This document shows, one piece after another, positions 48,129 to 61,000 of a stretch of 64,000 nucleotides of DNA (positions are counted from its first letter, which is position 1; every line of letters begins with the position of its first letter). The notes under the pieces are model-generated. The model ran no database searches. It was given only the letters and a program-made list of their open reading frames with translations, and was not told the DNA's origin. Origin of the DNA: Puccinia triticina (lineage: Eukaryota; Basidiomycota; Pucciniomycetes; Pucciniales; Pucciniaceae). A program made the translations under genes and the position numbers. The DNA lies in contig NC_070558.1 in the NCBI RefSeq assembly GCF_026914185.1, positions 310,001 to 374,000 on the forward strand, written 5' to 3'.

Positions 48129-51100
48129 ATGTCACCAAGCTCAGCCTCAATCGACGACCCAACACAATCTCCAACCGGATCGGAAACACCATCACTAGCC
48201 TCATCGAATGACTCTTCACCTCTGGGAGATTCTCGAGCACCTCTAGGCATGCTATCAATCGTTTGTTTCATTAATTATTCAATGGGTTCAGACCAAGGTT
48301 GAGCTGACAAGACTCTGGAAATCACTCTGGCTGTCTCATAGGATCTGGAGCCAGGCACGTCAAGTCAAATTCAATCCACTAGTTTCGACTCAAGGTGTAT
48401 GCCACAGGGGCCGATTTATTGATTTGCTTCAACTGGTATTTCCACAGCGCATACGACCCCTCACTTGATGGGACATCCGTTGCGTCAAACACCTCGAATG
48501 GAGTACGTCCAACAGACAAGAGCCAACTGAGTGAAGAAACGATAGCTGTCAGTTCCTCTACAAATTGTTGAAGAAATGAGAAGATGAAAAAACGCGTTTA
48601 TGTCGATAACTCGATTACTGACCGTGGTATCCAAACTTTGACAGGAGGCCCTTCGCCTGAAAAGTGAAGCTAATAAGCGGTTCACCGGTGAGCTGAGTCA
48701 CGACCCTGAAGACCGATTGAAATACATATTCAATTACTCATGCCTTCTTCTTATACACCTGGCTGAATTAAACTGATGACCAGCATCTCAATACCAAGAG
48801 GGTACGGGCTGTGCATTAACTTGTCTGAGGAAACATGAACCTACAGTCGGTGCTGAGCAGAACTTCGTATATTCCAGCCCTCGATCTGTATACTCTCTCT
48901 ATCAACTTAAACCCATTTGACGCGACAGTTTGGTGCAACCGTCAGTCCTTATGATCCCCCTTCCTCCCCCAGGCCCAGTATATAGGTCCATAATCTGAAT
49001 AACATCAGCCTCATTATCTGTCAATAGGTTCTGCCGTCCGGTTGAAGCGAGAAGAGCATGGCTTGGCAATCATGGACACTTGTTTGTATCTTTTGTGCAC
49101 TAACTCTAGATTTGATCGATTTGCACATGTCTCATTTAATGCATTCTTTTTTTTCTTTTTGGCGGGGGACTGGCAATAATTTAGCCAAAGCCATTGAGTT
49201 GGACCCCAAGTATGTCAAGGCATACTTCAGGAGGGCAACTGCACAATTGAGCATTATGAAACCTCAGTTAGCCATCAAAGATTTCAAAAAAGTCAGTGTC
49301 CGTGCCGCGGAACTTCTCTCAACCCTCCCATGCCCGTCTATCAACACCCTCATTTCAGAAATTGACTGACTCTGCTTTTTCTCCTTCTTCTCGTGGACAT
49401 GCAGTGTATGGCCCTTGATCCAAACAATTCCGCTGCCAAGGTTCAACTAGATGCCACAACGAAACTAGTCAGAAGACTGGATTTTGAAAAGGCGATAGCC
49501 TCAGAAGATGAAGAAGCTACTTCAAAGCGGATCCAGAAGCTGATCTCAGAAGGCGCCTGCGAGCTCGATGCTTCATATACAGGACCAATGTTGGAAAAAA
49601 CGGGGAATGGATGGAAACCGTCATTGAAGTTCATTGAGGAAATGCTGGAGTGGTTCAAAGCTGGCAAACTATTGCCCAAACGATGGGTATACGAGATCAT
49701 CTTGGGGTGTTACGAAGTTTTGAAAAAGGAAGCTAGCTTGACTGAATACACAATCCCCAAAGGTGAAACTTGTGACGTGTATGTCCAAACCGATCCTAAT
49801 TTATAAACCACGCACCTGGTTACTTAAAATCATGATTCGTTATGCATTCCCATACTAGGATTGGGGATACCCATGGTGCGAGTCGACTATTTAGTATGGC
49901 AAGGGACAGGTTGCTCACTTCATTCCACATTAGGTCAATTCTTCGATGTTCTACACCTTTTTTCGTTAACTGGTCTTCCCTCCGAAACGCACGCTCTCGG
50001 TTGGTAAAACTCCCTCCATTTATCGCACTTATACCTTTCCCTAATGAACTTCGCGTCAATTCTCTCTTTTAGTCTTTAATGGCGATTTTGTCGATCGGGG
50101 GAGCTGGAGTACGGAGGTTGTCTTGACAGTGTTTGCGTTAAAATGGTACATGCCCCACAAGGTTTTCGTAAGTTCTTGAATTCTTTTAATTGACGATACT
50201 CAAAATTCCTGACTACTTCTTGTTTTCTGCCACGAAAGCTTAACCGTGGTAACCACGAGACTGCCGATATGAATAAGGTTTATGGATTCGAAGGCGAGGT
50301 AGGACTGATTTCCTTTGAAACCAGCTCGTGTTCAATGTCTTGTGAGGAACATATATCTTTAGATTACATACTAACAAGTTCTACGGTAATTTTTTTCAGA
50401 CCAAGAAGAAATACAGCGAGCTGTGCTACAAGCTGTTTGAAGAAGTCTTCTGTGCCTGTAAGTTTTTTCTTACTGATGCAGTAGATTGGCTCCCTTAATC
50501 ATACAAACACCAACACCGATTCGTTTTATAGTGCCACTATGCTGCCTCGTGACTGCCTCTCAACAACCCGAACCGGTATCGAAAGTGCCAGGAAAACCGT
50601 TCTTTGATCCTCAAGGACGGAAGCGTTTTTTCATCGTTCATGGGGGCTTGTTTTCGAAGGACCAGGTGTCGTTTGATGAGTTGCGGAAGATTCCTAGGAT
50701 GGTTAGAAAACAGCCGGGCAGTGAAGGTTTGATGATGGAGTGTCTCTGGACCGATCCTCAGGACGCCCGCGGACGTGGGCCTTCCAAACGCGGTGTCGGA
50801 TTGGGATTCGGACCGGATATCACAGAGGATTGGTGTCGTCATTCTGGTGTCACTGGTAGGCTGCCTCGCGTACAACTTTACCTACGCCCTACCAGTTGCT
50901 CGATTCTGATTGGTTCTTACCCTCCTCCCCCCTCCCACAAAAAATGTTGAACAACAGCTGTCATCAGATCGCATGAAGTGCGAGACGCGGGTTACTCGGT
51001 TGAACACGATGGCCGATGTATCACTGTTTTCTCAGCGCCAAATTATGTTGATCAAGTAGGCAACCAGGGCGCCTTTGTTCGGATCAACGAGCATGGAACC

Positions 51101-51193
51101 TTGCAGTTCACTTCTTACAAACACCAACCTCATCCGAACATTAAGCCGATGGCTTACGCTGGCGGGTTTATGGGCTTGGGTGGAATGATCTGA
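48129..51193 (+). CDS. PPT1: serine/threonine protein phosphatase 5 (PPT1)
   Basis: At least 13 exons from 48645 encode 504 residues in one frame: 48645-48687, 48784-48801, 48878-48940, 49028-49081, 49185-49291, 49405-49778, 49859-49875, 49934-49999, 50073-50167, 50239-50298, 50400-50457, 50532-50855 and 50958-51193. The N-terminal part is uncertain; a Ser-rich exon starting at 48129 and one near 48448-48502 are likely. Three TPR helical pairs come first (EALRLKSEANKRF, LYTLSINLNPFDATVW, KAIELDPKYVKAYFRRA); in PP5 they bind Hsp90. The PPP catalytic core has GDTHG, GDFVDRGSW, RGNHE and SAPNYVDQ, all metal or catalytic motifs. The C-terminus PNIKPMAYAGGFMGLGGMI is the autoinhibitory helix type. 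Two microexons (18 and 17 nt) are essential; the 17-nt one encodes most of GDTHG. Confidence 0.93.
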
Positions 51194-51865
51194 TTTCAGT
51201 TTTCTGTTAATATATACATCATTGCTACTTTTTTTGGGAAATCAAGAGAATTAGATACACATCAATTTCGACTGCTAGATGCAGATTATAGCTTGCCCTA
51301 CTGCGCCGTTTCTCTCCCGGAAGTTGACTGCAATGTCACTGCCACGATGTGTGATTCGTTACAGGTGCACTGATTCCAAACGGATAGTATTATACAGGAC
51401 GGGGAGTAAACACAGGTATGGGAATTGATAGCACTCGTCGAAACACACCGCAGTATGGTCTGCCTCAATCGGCACTCGACTTCCTCAGTTTGTTTCCACA
51501 CCAGAGTTGGTCAAAACTTGTTTGGTTAATGTATATTACATCAATAACAAGCTGTGCAAAATACTGGTTGACATCATTCCAGTTACATACTCGCGTCTGC
51601 ACATTAGAAAAGTCCTGTTTGCGTAGCTGCGATGTCCGTAACAACTGAATCCAGCCTCCGCTTTTTGAATATTTAGTGGACCCCTCTGAGGCATTTGGAG
51701 AAACATGCTTCAAGTCTCAGTTGTAGGGCGGGAAACATCTCCGCCCGGTCAAGTGCGACCCTCAAGTTTGCAGTCAGCAAAGTGTCTTAACTTCCACTTC
51801 TCAGCACATACAACCCTAAACTATTATCATTTGTTTCTTTTGTTCCATTTCAACTGGGATTAAAT
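51194..51865. other. intergenic region
   Basis: No gene is supported between the PPT1 stop and the gene D start. It should contain the PPT1 3' UTR and the gene D promoter. Confidence 0.4.
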
Positions 51866-54393
51866 ATGATTTTGCAATTCCTACTTGTGGGATTGACATT
51901 ATTTACCTCTACTCAAGCTTTTGAGGGTGACTCCATCCGCTCAACGCAGAAGTCATCTGGTTGGCAAATGATTCAACAAGCGGTTAAAGGTGCATAAATT
52001 CCTCATGATTCCCAGTTGTTAGCCTTGGTCACCACTGTCTGATGTTTGTTCCCCTTGCTCTTACACCACCCAAGTATTCCCAACAAGACTGCCTTCCTCT
52101 CTTGATCAGGGGGCTATTTCATCATGTTTTTCATGTATACCTTCCAAGGAAAGGGCCAGAGAAGCTTTCGATGGTAATTATTCCACAGCAAAAATAACTT
52201 CTTGAATCTCCCGTCACTTTCTGATTATTATTTGTCCTTGTTACTCATCTCCTCTCACGCAATTTTTAAAAGAACCTTTTTCATCTGAAGAGGGGTCCAT
52301 TCGGGATCAAACACCTCGATCTTCAACATTCACGTTCAATGAGTCTGGCGTGTCAAAAAAACACTCCAATCTCTCTGATTCTGATCGTGGAAAACAGACC
52401 CTAGGATATTTGTTTTCTCAAGGACAACCTTCAGAATTTCCCTTTATGCATGGAGTGTCCAGAAGGGACTCAAATGTATCTGATGCTGATGGCTACATGA
52501 CCCCAGGAAGTTTGTTATCTCCATACTCAGAGCCGTCCAAGTTTCACCCTGGACTTCTTTCCAGAGCGCCATCCGACTTATACCCCGGAAGGCTTTCTAG
52601 AGAGCCATCCGAATTATACTCTGAAAGGATTGCCAGGGATCCATCCAACTTGAGCCTTGAGAGGCTTGATGCAGAGTCATCCTACTCGTACCTAGTGGGG
52701 AAGGAGTTAAAAGCTAGCACTAGAGAAAGTCAGTGGATTTTTATAATTGAGATAATCTGTTGATTTCATAAGTGAAGTTTTGAGGCTAACCAAGAGCCAC
52801 TGTATATTAAAGTCAATATAAAGAAACATAAAGGTCAGTTTCTACCTTGAATTGCTTGATCATTGTCATGAAACTGATTTAGCATTCTTTTTATGACAGA
52901 TGAGGCTGTTTTACTCTATGAGGATGAAGATATCATGTCAATATTGTTTAATAATCATCAGAAACCTCCTGAAAGGCGAAATGAGCGTCATTCTGAACAT
53001 GCCAGCTTTTTAAAATATATTCAGGAAACCTTACCAATTTTGAGAAATTTAAAGCTTTTAGAAATAGGAAAAATTGATGAACCTTCTTTTGATTGGAAAA
53101 TATTGAATTCATTACTTCCCAAAAATATAGCAGTTTTATTGATTCAAAAGTGGCAACAATCTTCCAATCAGGAAGATATCTCATTGATTTCAAAAGAAAC
53201 TTCATCTGAGTTGGGACACTTATTGTTGTATCAAATTATGAAGAGAATTGTGAATTACACATACAAGTTGGATCCTCTTACTGATTACTCTGATCATCTC
53301 ATATGTTTAAAATCAAAATTTATGGCCTATTCATTCAAAACAATTGATTACTTATGGAAAAATGGATTTATTGAACAGGCATGCTTACAGCAAGTCTTTC
53401 AAGAAGATAGAGTTTCTCAGTGGGCCAGTGTGTGCACAAGGAATTATTATTCAGAAACACTTGGGCTTGGAAGCTGGATCCCACAGAGATTTCTTAATCA
53501 ACAGTGGTACTGGCCAATAGGATTTCAGTTCTATGAGGGTAAGTTTCATCTCTTACCTTTCAAGAGTTTTTTATGGTGAATTCTTGTTTTCTAAAATTTT
53601 CATTACATCTTCAGCCCTTAGTAGAGAAGATATATTGAGAATTACCTTGGAACTGATGGAACAAAACTTTGAGTTCATGATGCCTGAAATTAAATGGAAT
53701 GGAGACCCACTTCCCGGTGCATGGAAAAACTTCAGCAGTTCTGCTCCATGTATTGCATACATCACACACTTGAAGTCTGGTCAAGAAGCAATTCTGATGA
53801 ATGAATTCAATGGCTCAAAGAGAGAACAATTAAAAGATGATATGGAGATGCTCATAAACCTTTTGATAGAAATCAAAGGCCCAAATTCCAAATACAAGGA
53901 GGCGCCTTTTGTGGAAGATTTGTCTAGAAACATTTGTGAATTTTTTGATTTGATTGAAAAGAACTTCTGTCCAGGAATTATATATGAAACAGCACAAGAA
54001 AGAGTATCCAACCCTGCAATAATTTTAGATTACTATCAATTATTATTGACAGCAGCAAGGATTAGAGAATTAAGGGATATCCCAAAGAACTATATAGCTT
54101 TGGATGAAAATTACATCAAAATATTACATAGTTATTCAGTTGATTGGGAATCCATTGATAAATTCTACAAGGATGAAATCAAATTTCTGTATCCACAATT
54201 TAAAGAAAGATTTCAAAGTATTAGGCAAGGTGGTCAAAAAGATTGGAAAAGATGGTTAAAAAATCAAAATGACCTAGTTAGTATTTACAAGGATGGCTTA
54301 GGATTGGTTGAAAAAACAAAATTCATCCTCAATACAAATATAAAAAGCAAAAAAATTACACAAATTGCCAAAAATGGACTTGTAATTTTTTAA
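51866..54393 (+). CDS. large secreted protein with short internal repeats, gene D (unknown family)
   Basis: Five exons, 51866-51989, 52075-52173, 52273-52728, 52900-53538 and 53615-54393, all meet in phase 1 and encode 698 residues. MILQFLLVGLTLFTSTQAF is a clear signal peptide. The third exon is Ser-rich and holds three to four imperfect 13-residue repeats (LLSRAPSDLY, RLSREPSELY, RIARDPSNLS, then a weak fourth). The last two exons encode helical, Lys/Glu-rich regions without known domains. The layout (signal exon, linker exons, VLLYEDED opening of a long helical exon, then a final long exon, all phase 1) mirrors gene C at 14048-16424. Protein identity between the two is very low. The gene is intact by all splice signals. 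A host-interface role is inferred, not shown. Confidence 0.75.
52545..52690 (+). repeat. short tandem repeat coding for LSRxPSxLY units in gene D
   Basis: Imperfect units of about 39-42 bases, for example ctttccagagcgccatccga and ctttctagagagccatccga, repeat in register with the reading frame. This encodes the Ser/Arg/Pro repeats of gene D. Confidence 0.7.
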
Positions 54394-55365
54394 CTTGGGT
54401 GGAATTGAATTTGATTGTCTGTGGGTTGGATTTTCAGACACATTCCTTGTTTTCCTGCCTTATCTGAAATTTCCTTTGCCAATTCATTTCTATCCGTGAT
54501 CACCTCCTTCATCTGGATTCTGAGCTTACAGCTGCATTTAGCCCATCAGTCCAATTAGAATGATTTAACTTATTTAGGCATACTTTGAGCTTTCCAATAT
54601 TGTTGCAATATGATGATATTGGTTGGTGTAAGCTACAAATTTCCTCTATTATAGGGGGGACACTATCCCACAGGGAACCTCTGTTTGCTCCCCCAAGAAG
54701 GAGGATTTAGCCAAGTTAGATTGCACCAATTCAATGGGGAAAATTCATCTCTGGATGAAGTACAACTTAACCAGTCTCAACAGCTTGGCAAGGATCCATT
54801 CAACTTGGCAAGCTGGTATCCCAGCTGAGGCACACTTGGTGTGTAACTGGGAAAACATGTACTTGCTTGCCAAAGAAGAATCCTCCCCAATAGGTTTAAC
54901 TACCAGCTCCCTTGAGAGAGCCCATCCCCACTGAGATAAACATTAAATTTATGATCTAGATGTCAAACCTCTTCAAATTCTTTGAATAACCTATTTATGT
55001 ACTTTGTAACCTATGTAGTATCCCATATCAAAAAAAGAAGAAGTCTAGTGCTTCCTTTGCAATGCAGAAAGTGCTTTGGGAGAAGCCTGCACTGGGGTCA
55101 TGAGGGTGACAACCCCCACAGTGAAAAAAGAGTTTTTGCAGTGCATAAAGTAAGTCCATATTTGACATGTATTTTACTATGATTGAATGGGTGTCACACA
55201 ATAATTAATGATCACAATTTCCAAACACATCTACACACAAAGACATCTATTTGTCTTATCAAATCAGAAGCAGCATTCTTTCTCTTCTCTGATTAGTTTG
55301 ACAGTTTGAAGGCTTGGCCTTCATCCCACAAGAAATGCTGAATGAATTGATGGCATTTCCTAATA
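54394..55365. other. intergenic region with repeat fragments
   Basis: No gene is supported. A GC-rich fragment at 54650-54715 ends agccaagttag, like the Mutator-type MITE termini seen at 10693-10967. Confidence 0.35.
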
Positions 55366-55558
55366 GGGGGGTTCACGTTGCAAAAAAAGCAATGCTGATT
55401 TCGTCTGCTCATGCACCTGTGAGTAAGGTTTATGCCTTGCAGATTGCTTCCAAAGGGGAGCTGCCCAGCCAAACCTTTTTGCTTTCTCAGGATTTTCAAA
55501 AGCTGCATCTGCTGGTTTTGGTGGCTGATTTGTGAAATCAGCCTTACGTGAACCCCCC
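55366..55558. mobile_element. MITE with GGGGGGTTCACGT termini, inserted in the LPMO-CFEM pseudogene
   Basis: The element is 193 bp, with terminal inverted repeats GGGGGGTTCACGT and its complement, flanked by TA on both sides (55364-55365 and 55559-55560), as for Tc1/mariner-type insertions. It has no ORF. On the minus strand it interrupts the presumed last exon of the neighbouring AA9-CFEM gene, a few codons after its acceptor. Confidence 0.75.
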
Positions 55559-56878
55559 TAATTCACATCCAGCCTTTTCAAGAAAAACAAAACCATCAGC
55601 TGGGATTTTGCTCAAATGAAAAAAGTCAAAACAAAGTTTACCTGACAATGATCCCTTGAACAATTTGCATAAGCCTTGGCAAACAATTCATCCTTGCATT
55701 GACAGAGTGGTTGTTTTAGATCAACTTGGGAGGGCTCATTGGCACAGAGTACAATGAGTATCCCCTGCCATGGGGCATCCTCTGAAATCTTTTTTGAAAG
55801 ACAGGCTTTGGCACATGGTGGAACGCTTCCCAAAAACTTGAACCCCTGGTCTTCAACATGAGGCTGGATTTTACTTTGTCGAAGCTTTGGGGATGCTTTG
55901 GCAGTGCCCTTGGCTGCCTGGGAGGAAAGGTTGGCAACATTGGGGCCAGGTGGAGGATTGTCTGGATCAATGTTTCCGTCTTTGTAAGCACCCGGGGAGC
56001 ACTCCACAAGTGATGTAGTATTGGTCTTGCTTTCCCTCCGCCTTGGAGGATTGTCCAAAAACAATTCTGTTTGATGATTTTGATGAAACAAATTTTACAA
56101 CAGAAGGAGATGCCGGTACGTATAGATCAGTATCACTCTTTCATCTCATTATCATAGTTTAGTGGAACAACTCAAAACAGTTCAATCCGCATGATGTAGC
56201 TACCCATTGGCAGTTTATTCGAGATCGGGACTTTGACTTCATTTTTGATCCTTGTGTTTGTTATAAGGGAATTATTTTTTCAATCCTAGTCCACGCTTCA
56301 ATGATAATATTTTGGAGTAGCTGATTGTCGAGGCATCAGATTTTTTGCATGCGGTTTCATGTGGTTTCTGATGGTCCACAATAGCCAAGATAAATTTGAA
56401 TATGACCGTTTTCATGTGGGTATCTACATCCAAAGACAAAAGGTAAGCCAGAATGCATGTTTTTTTTTTTTTGAAAAATTATATTTTGCTCTACTCACAT
56501 CTTATGAGGCTCATCATTGATCAGCAAGCGCACCGTAGCACCAGATGCAACGGCCAAAGTTTTCCCGGCACTTTGATCTGCGCAACTGAATAGATCCCCA
56601 TTGGGGGCAACAATCTTAAGACTTGCTGTTAAGCTGGATCCACAAACAAAGGTGGGTTTGGTCAGAACTTTGCTGCCAATCCAACCTGTATTTTCAGAGA
56701 AGCCACGGATCAACAACTTTTCCAGCTCTTGCTTTTGTCCTAATGTCCACGTGTGACCGTCATTGGCAGACCAGGCTTTAATGTAACCGTGACACAATCC
56801 CTCCTGAGCCTGATAGAATGTAAGGAAGATTGCGACCAAAAAAGTGCGTAACTTGTCCTTGATTGAATATTTCATCAT
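55559..56878 (-). pseudogene. disabled AA9 lytic polysaccharide monooxygenase fused to a CFEM domain
   Basis: The first exon (56878 to about 56505) encodes a signal peptide ending ..EGLC before HGYIKAW, which would place His1 of the copper brace at the mature N-terminus. TGWIGSKVLTKPTFVCG and APNGDLFSCAD then match AA9 proteins. Further minus-strand pieces keep the family order: YPHENGHIQIYLGYCG (about 56430-56385), SDASTISYSKI, IEAWTRIEKII, NEVKVPISNKLPMGSYIMRI and PGAYKDGN. They are in different frames and broken by stops. One frameshift comes from a 10-bp tandem duplication (acatgaaacc, near 56360). A 56091-55642 open stretch ends in a CFEM-like domain (SVPPCAKACLSKK ... LCQCKDE ... NCSRDHCQ). 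A MITE at 55366-55558 follows directly. Intact homologues would oxidatively cleave plant polysaccharides. Confidence 0.75.
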
Positions 56879-58089
56879 GTTTCTTCAAGAAAATGTTTTT
56901 ATGAATATAGGGAGCTTATCCTAATCTCTGAAAATCCCCGAAAGAAAGAGCCGGGAAACCAACAAATTTTCCCGGGCAATAGCTGCAAAATAAAATAAAT
57001 ACCCCGGGTGAAGTATATGTGGCAAAAATATTGAGTGGGAGAAAGAGGATGGAAATCAGAAAAACTGAGCATCCTCCTTAAAAATCTCCCCCTTGCAGAC
57101 TGACCGTCAAGCCAAGATGCCGCCGGTTCAGGCTGTTGCGTTTTCGCCCAACTTGGTTCCTCGGCGATCCCCTTCCCCAGCAAGCAGCTCGCCGGGTAAG
57201 ATTCCTCCTCCCTTGACGTCTTGCCAGCATGCCATCGAGAAATTCCGGGGCTTGCTTGCTCGGCTCTGAAAATAATGGACGACAAAGGGGAGTGCAACCT
57301 GAAGCAGCGAGTAGCTGTGAGTGAACCGCGAACAGTCAATGAGACTGGTGAAGATGAGCACACCTAAAGCAATGATGAGAGAAACAATATGGAAACCAGA
57401 TGATGATTGAAGAATAGCCAAAGAGAAAAAGAAATACACTGCATACCTGAGACCGGAGGATGAAAGGTGTGGAGAGGTTTGAATTGAGCAATGTGAGATG
57501 AAAACAATAGCGTAGATGATAAGAAACAACAGAGAGAAACTAAGTTGGAATATATAGTCTACGTTAGGGTTTGTGAGTCTCATCATTGAGATTCAAACCT
57601 AAGTCATCAACGGTCCGCAGTACGGTGCATGGGAGGCCATCCGGCTTACTTAAGCCTCAATAGAAAAGGTATTAAGTATGAAATGGCTCATCCAATTACA
57701 TATTTACCTACTTTTTTGCATTTGGTTGGATTTTTTAGTTGCACATAATTTCTTTAATCTGTTTTGCAAATCGGCAACCATATTCATCTAGCATTGTTTA
57801 GGCTACATTCAGGCACGTCACGATTGGTTTGCAACATGATAGTGTTGATGAGATATTATTATTGATGGATTTATGTTTGAAATGAGGTACACAAATTTAG
57901 CAATATTAAAGTGAGCTGTATCGAACTTGGAATGTATTCCCTTAGTAGGTAAAAGTGTTACTGATGAGCTAGGAAGGAGAAAAAAAAAACATAGAGAACT
58001 GCAATTTGAAGGATCGAAGAAAGTAAGTTTCCTGCTTGTTGTGACAAAAACCTGAGAAAGAGGCCAAGCTTACCGTTTGGGTATCCAGT
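56879..58089. other. intergenic region with one possible membrane-protein ORF
   Basis: Apart from the weak ORF at 57128-57586, nothing is supported. The part nearest 56879 may be the former promoter of the LPMO pseudogene. Confidence 0.35.
57128..57586 (-). CDS. possible small multi-pass membrane protein (weak call)
   Basis: A 152-codon open frame starts MMRLTNPNVDYIF and contains three to four hydrophobic stretches (LSFSLLFLIIYAIVFI, YAVYFFFSLAIL, IVSLIIALGVLIF). No family is recognised. Splice-like sequences inside it (for example CAG/GTATGCAG) mean the continuous frame may be accidental. It could equally be non-coding AT-rich DNA. Confidence 0.25.
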   Translation of the reverse strand: MMRLTNPNVDYIFQLSFSLLFLIIYAIVFISHCSIQTSPHLSSSGLRYAVYFFFSLAILQSSSGFHIVSLIIALGVLIFTSLIDCSRFTHSYSLLQVALPFVVHYFQSRASKPRNFSMACWQDVKGGGILPGELLAGEGDRRGTKLGENATA

Positions 58090-61000
58090 CTATTCCGGTC
58101 TGGTACCGAGTGCCATTCTGAGTCGGTTATGGGCTTCCAAAGCTTGGATTTGAGCTATGCTTTGACGAATAACAAATTCCGCAGACACGCCTCGTACGCT
58201 CTGAGTCTGGGCAGTGTGTAAGCTTGCGATCTCCAGGATACTGGCATTAGATTCAGCGGATACGACGGTCTCAATGGAGGACTCCGAGTTGGATTTTTTG
58301 ACTCGAGATCCAGTAGAAACCCGTTTACCCTTGGCTGAAGATGATGGGTTGAAATTCGTATCGGGGTACTGGATCGCGGCAGATTCCCAAGATGAATGAG
58401 AAGAAACTCGTCGACTGGATAATGGATTGGGATCGTTAGGTGAGCAGGGTGTGGATGTGCTTTCGTACTCTATAGCAGTTGGCTTCATGCTGCTATATCG
58501 GCTGGCAGACTTTGGAGGACGCATGGGCGGAGCTACCATGAATTTGGCAGGCAGCGTGACCCAATCAGGGACTGTTTGATGGAACTGGCTGGGTAAATCC
58601 CAAGAGCAGTCCGGATCCATCTCCGAGTCGATCAACGCTCTGAGATCTTCAGTCACCGCGGCTAGCTCCCGAATCGTTTGAGAAGAGTTCAGCGTGTTCA
58701 AGCTGGTTCTTTTCGGCGCAAAATCGAATTTCACGTTCGACCGATCGAAGTCTTGAAGAGCTGCTGTGCCAAGCAACTCACTGGTTCGTGAACGATGGCT
58801 AATTAGACTGGAGACAGAGTTGATCCGAGGATCTCTAGCGCGCCACTCTTGCCCGGAGCTTAAGGTACGTATACGAGGAGTCGGTTGCCTGTCAGCTCTT
58901 TCCACTTCGCTGGAGACCTTCACCTTTGAAACTGGTAAGTCAAATACAGCTCGATTATCATGCGGGATTTGAATCGATTGAGACGTGGAATATTGATGTT
59001 GGGGGGACATGTAGGAATCGCTTTCTTCAGGGTGAGGACCCTGCTCTGTTGTGCAATTGAAGTTGGAATATCGGGCCAAGAAGGTTCCGATGGACTCAGG
59101 TCTTTGGTCATAAGTGGATGAACGCGGGGGTGATGGCGGAATGAGCTCGGATGGATGATCCGTAATCAAAATCGCAGGGGGTACACAAGAAATCGTGTTT
59201 GGCCTTTTAGGAGCATCCTGAGAGCCAACCGAGTAATTCAAGCGGTTCAATTGAGCAGAAGCTGCTCGGACTAAACCGTCAGCAGAGTCAACTCGCTTGA
59301 TGGGCTGGTTGAATGCTGGGATACTAGGTTTCTTGGCGTACTTTGGAGAGGACATGCTGAAAGGATCGTTGACGCTATTGAGCGACTCGCGAACATTCTT
59401 ATAATTCTCACTGCTGATACCCATCTCAAGTTTTCCCTTCTTGTTTCCTGCTGATAAAGAGTCGAACTTCGTGATACTGAGAAGGAAAGAAGCAATGGAG
59501 CTGATGCTTTTGAGGGAAGCCTTCGATATGGTTGAAGACTTGCTATCAGACCTTGGCCGGCTAGCGAGGTGGGCATCGTCAGAAAAATCGATTTTGTGAG
59601 GTGATTGGGCGGGCTCCGGTTGGGTTCGATTTTTCAAGGTACTGATAACCTTATAATCATTCTGCTTCAGATCGTCCTCATAGTTGCTACTGAGGCCCGA
59701 TGAAAGGGAAGGCGCCATCGGGGACGATACGGGTGCAGGAAATTCAAGCCGGATACTGTCAATGCTTAACTTTCCATTCACAAGGTAAGCTAGGGGCGGA
59801 ATAGAAGGAGCTTGAGATGGGCTGCGAGACACCGGGTGGCCGCTTCGAACATCCTCACTAGCGGAACAGAAGCTGTTTGACTTCTGGTTAACAGCAGTGA
59901 CTGTGCGCTCGGGATTTGGCTTGCTTTCACGATGGATCTTGAGTTTTTTGTCAGCAATCCAACAACTCTTCTCCTCCATAAATTCATCATAGGCGGTGCC
60001 TCTATGCTTGCGTTTCCAAGATGAAAGTCCGGGAAAGCATCCGTTCTTCTTCCAAGCCAATATGATGAGAATCAGACAAATTCCAACAAGACCCAGACTT
60101 CCGGCGACGATCGAAACGACAAGGGTGGTAGCCCCGGGGTGCACAGGCATCACATGCGCTTGAGGTGCATGTGACATGGCAGGTGAAAAGGCCTTGTTGT
60201 CGTACATCAATGGCGAAAAGCTTCCAGGGGCATCGCGGAGGTTGGGAGAATGTGATGGGAAAGCTGGGGATGATGGCAGCTCGAGCGGCGAGTCGTTCTT
60301 TCCACTGGAATATGCGTCTTGGGATGGGGCTATAAATGAGCCGGCATCGCTGCCGCCTCTTGTCGGAAGGACTGGTGATGCCCGAGTAACCTGAGCCGAG
60401 TCCGGGTTGTCAATCCCACGCAGCTTCATCCGATGGCGCAGCGTGCTCAAAAGTCTTCCCCGCGGGCTAAATTTCATCGAGAGGGGCATTGGTCCGGATG
60501 ATGAATCCCTGTTTGATGGAATGTGGTTACAAATAAGTCAAGTCAGCTTCTAAGCTCAGCTGAATTGTAGTTACAAATCACCAAAGTGAGGCTCTCAGTG
60601 GACATGCGTACGGGATGGGTGAAATGACAAGCTCAGGGATAACTTGAAGCTCTGGGGCAACTTTTTCTGATTTGAAGTCGTCTCCAGCCCTAGGGAAAAA
60701 AACACATGCTTTACATCAATATAACATCAGTTAAAGTGAGTGCCAATAATACATTCTTCGTTGACATACAGCGATTTCCGGTTGAATGATAACAGTCTTC
60801 GCGTTAGCCTTTGGGAGATCGACGGAACATTCTCAGTCTTCAGGGTGTTCGTCTGCGGTGTGACCGACGACACGTGAACCGGAGATTTAATTGAGAGAGA
60901 AGGCGAAATTTCTGGAGACGGATTTGTTTCCCTCTTGAGAGTGGCACGTGGGCGATGCTCTGCGGTTTCAAGCTCCTGACCATGCAAAACGGCTTCTGTC

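Noticed and set aside
47597..48302. Long plus-strand ORF of 226 codons upstream of PPT1
   Set aside because: Most of it covers the GC-rich divergent promoter; only the end from 48129 is plausible as PPT1 coding sequence.
49801..50240. PPT1 as a pseudogene because the catalytic region lacks a continuous frame
   Set aside because: Joining the 17-nt exon 49859-49875 with 49934-49999 and 50073-50167 restores GDTHG and GDFVDRG in frame.
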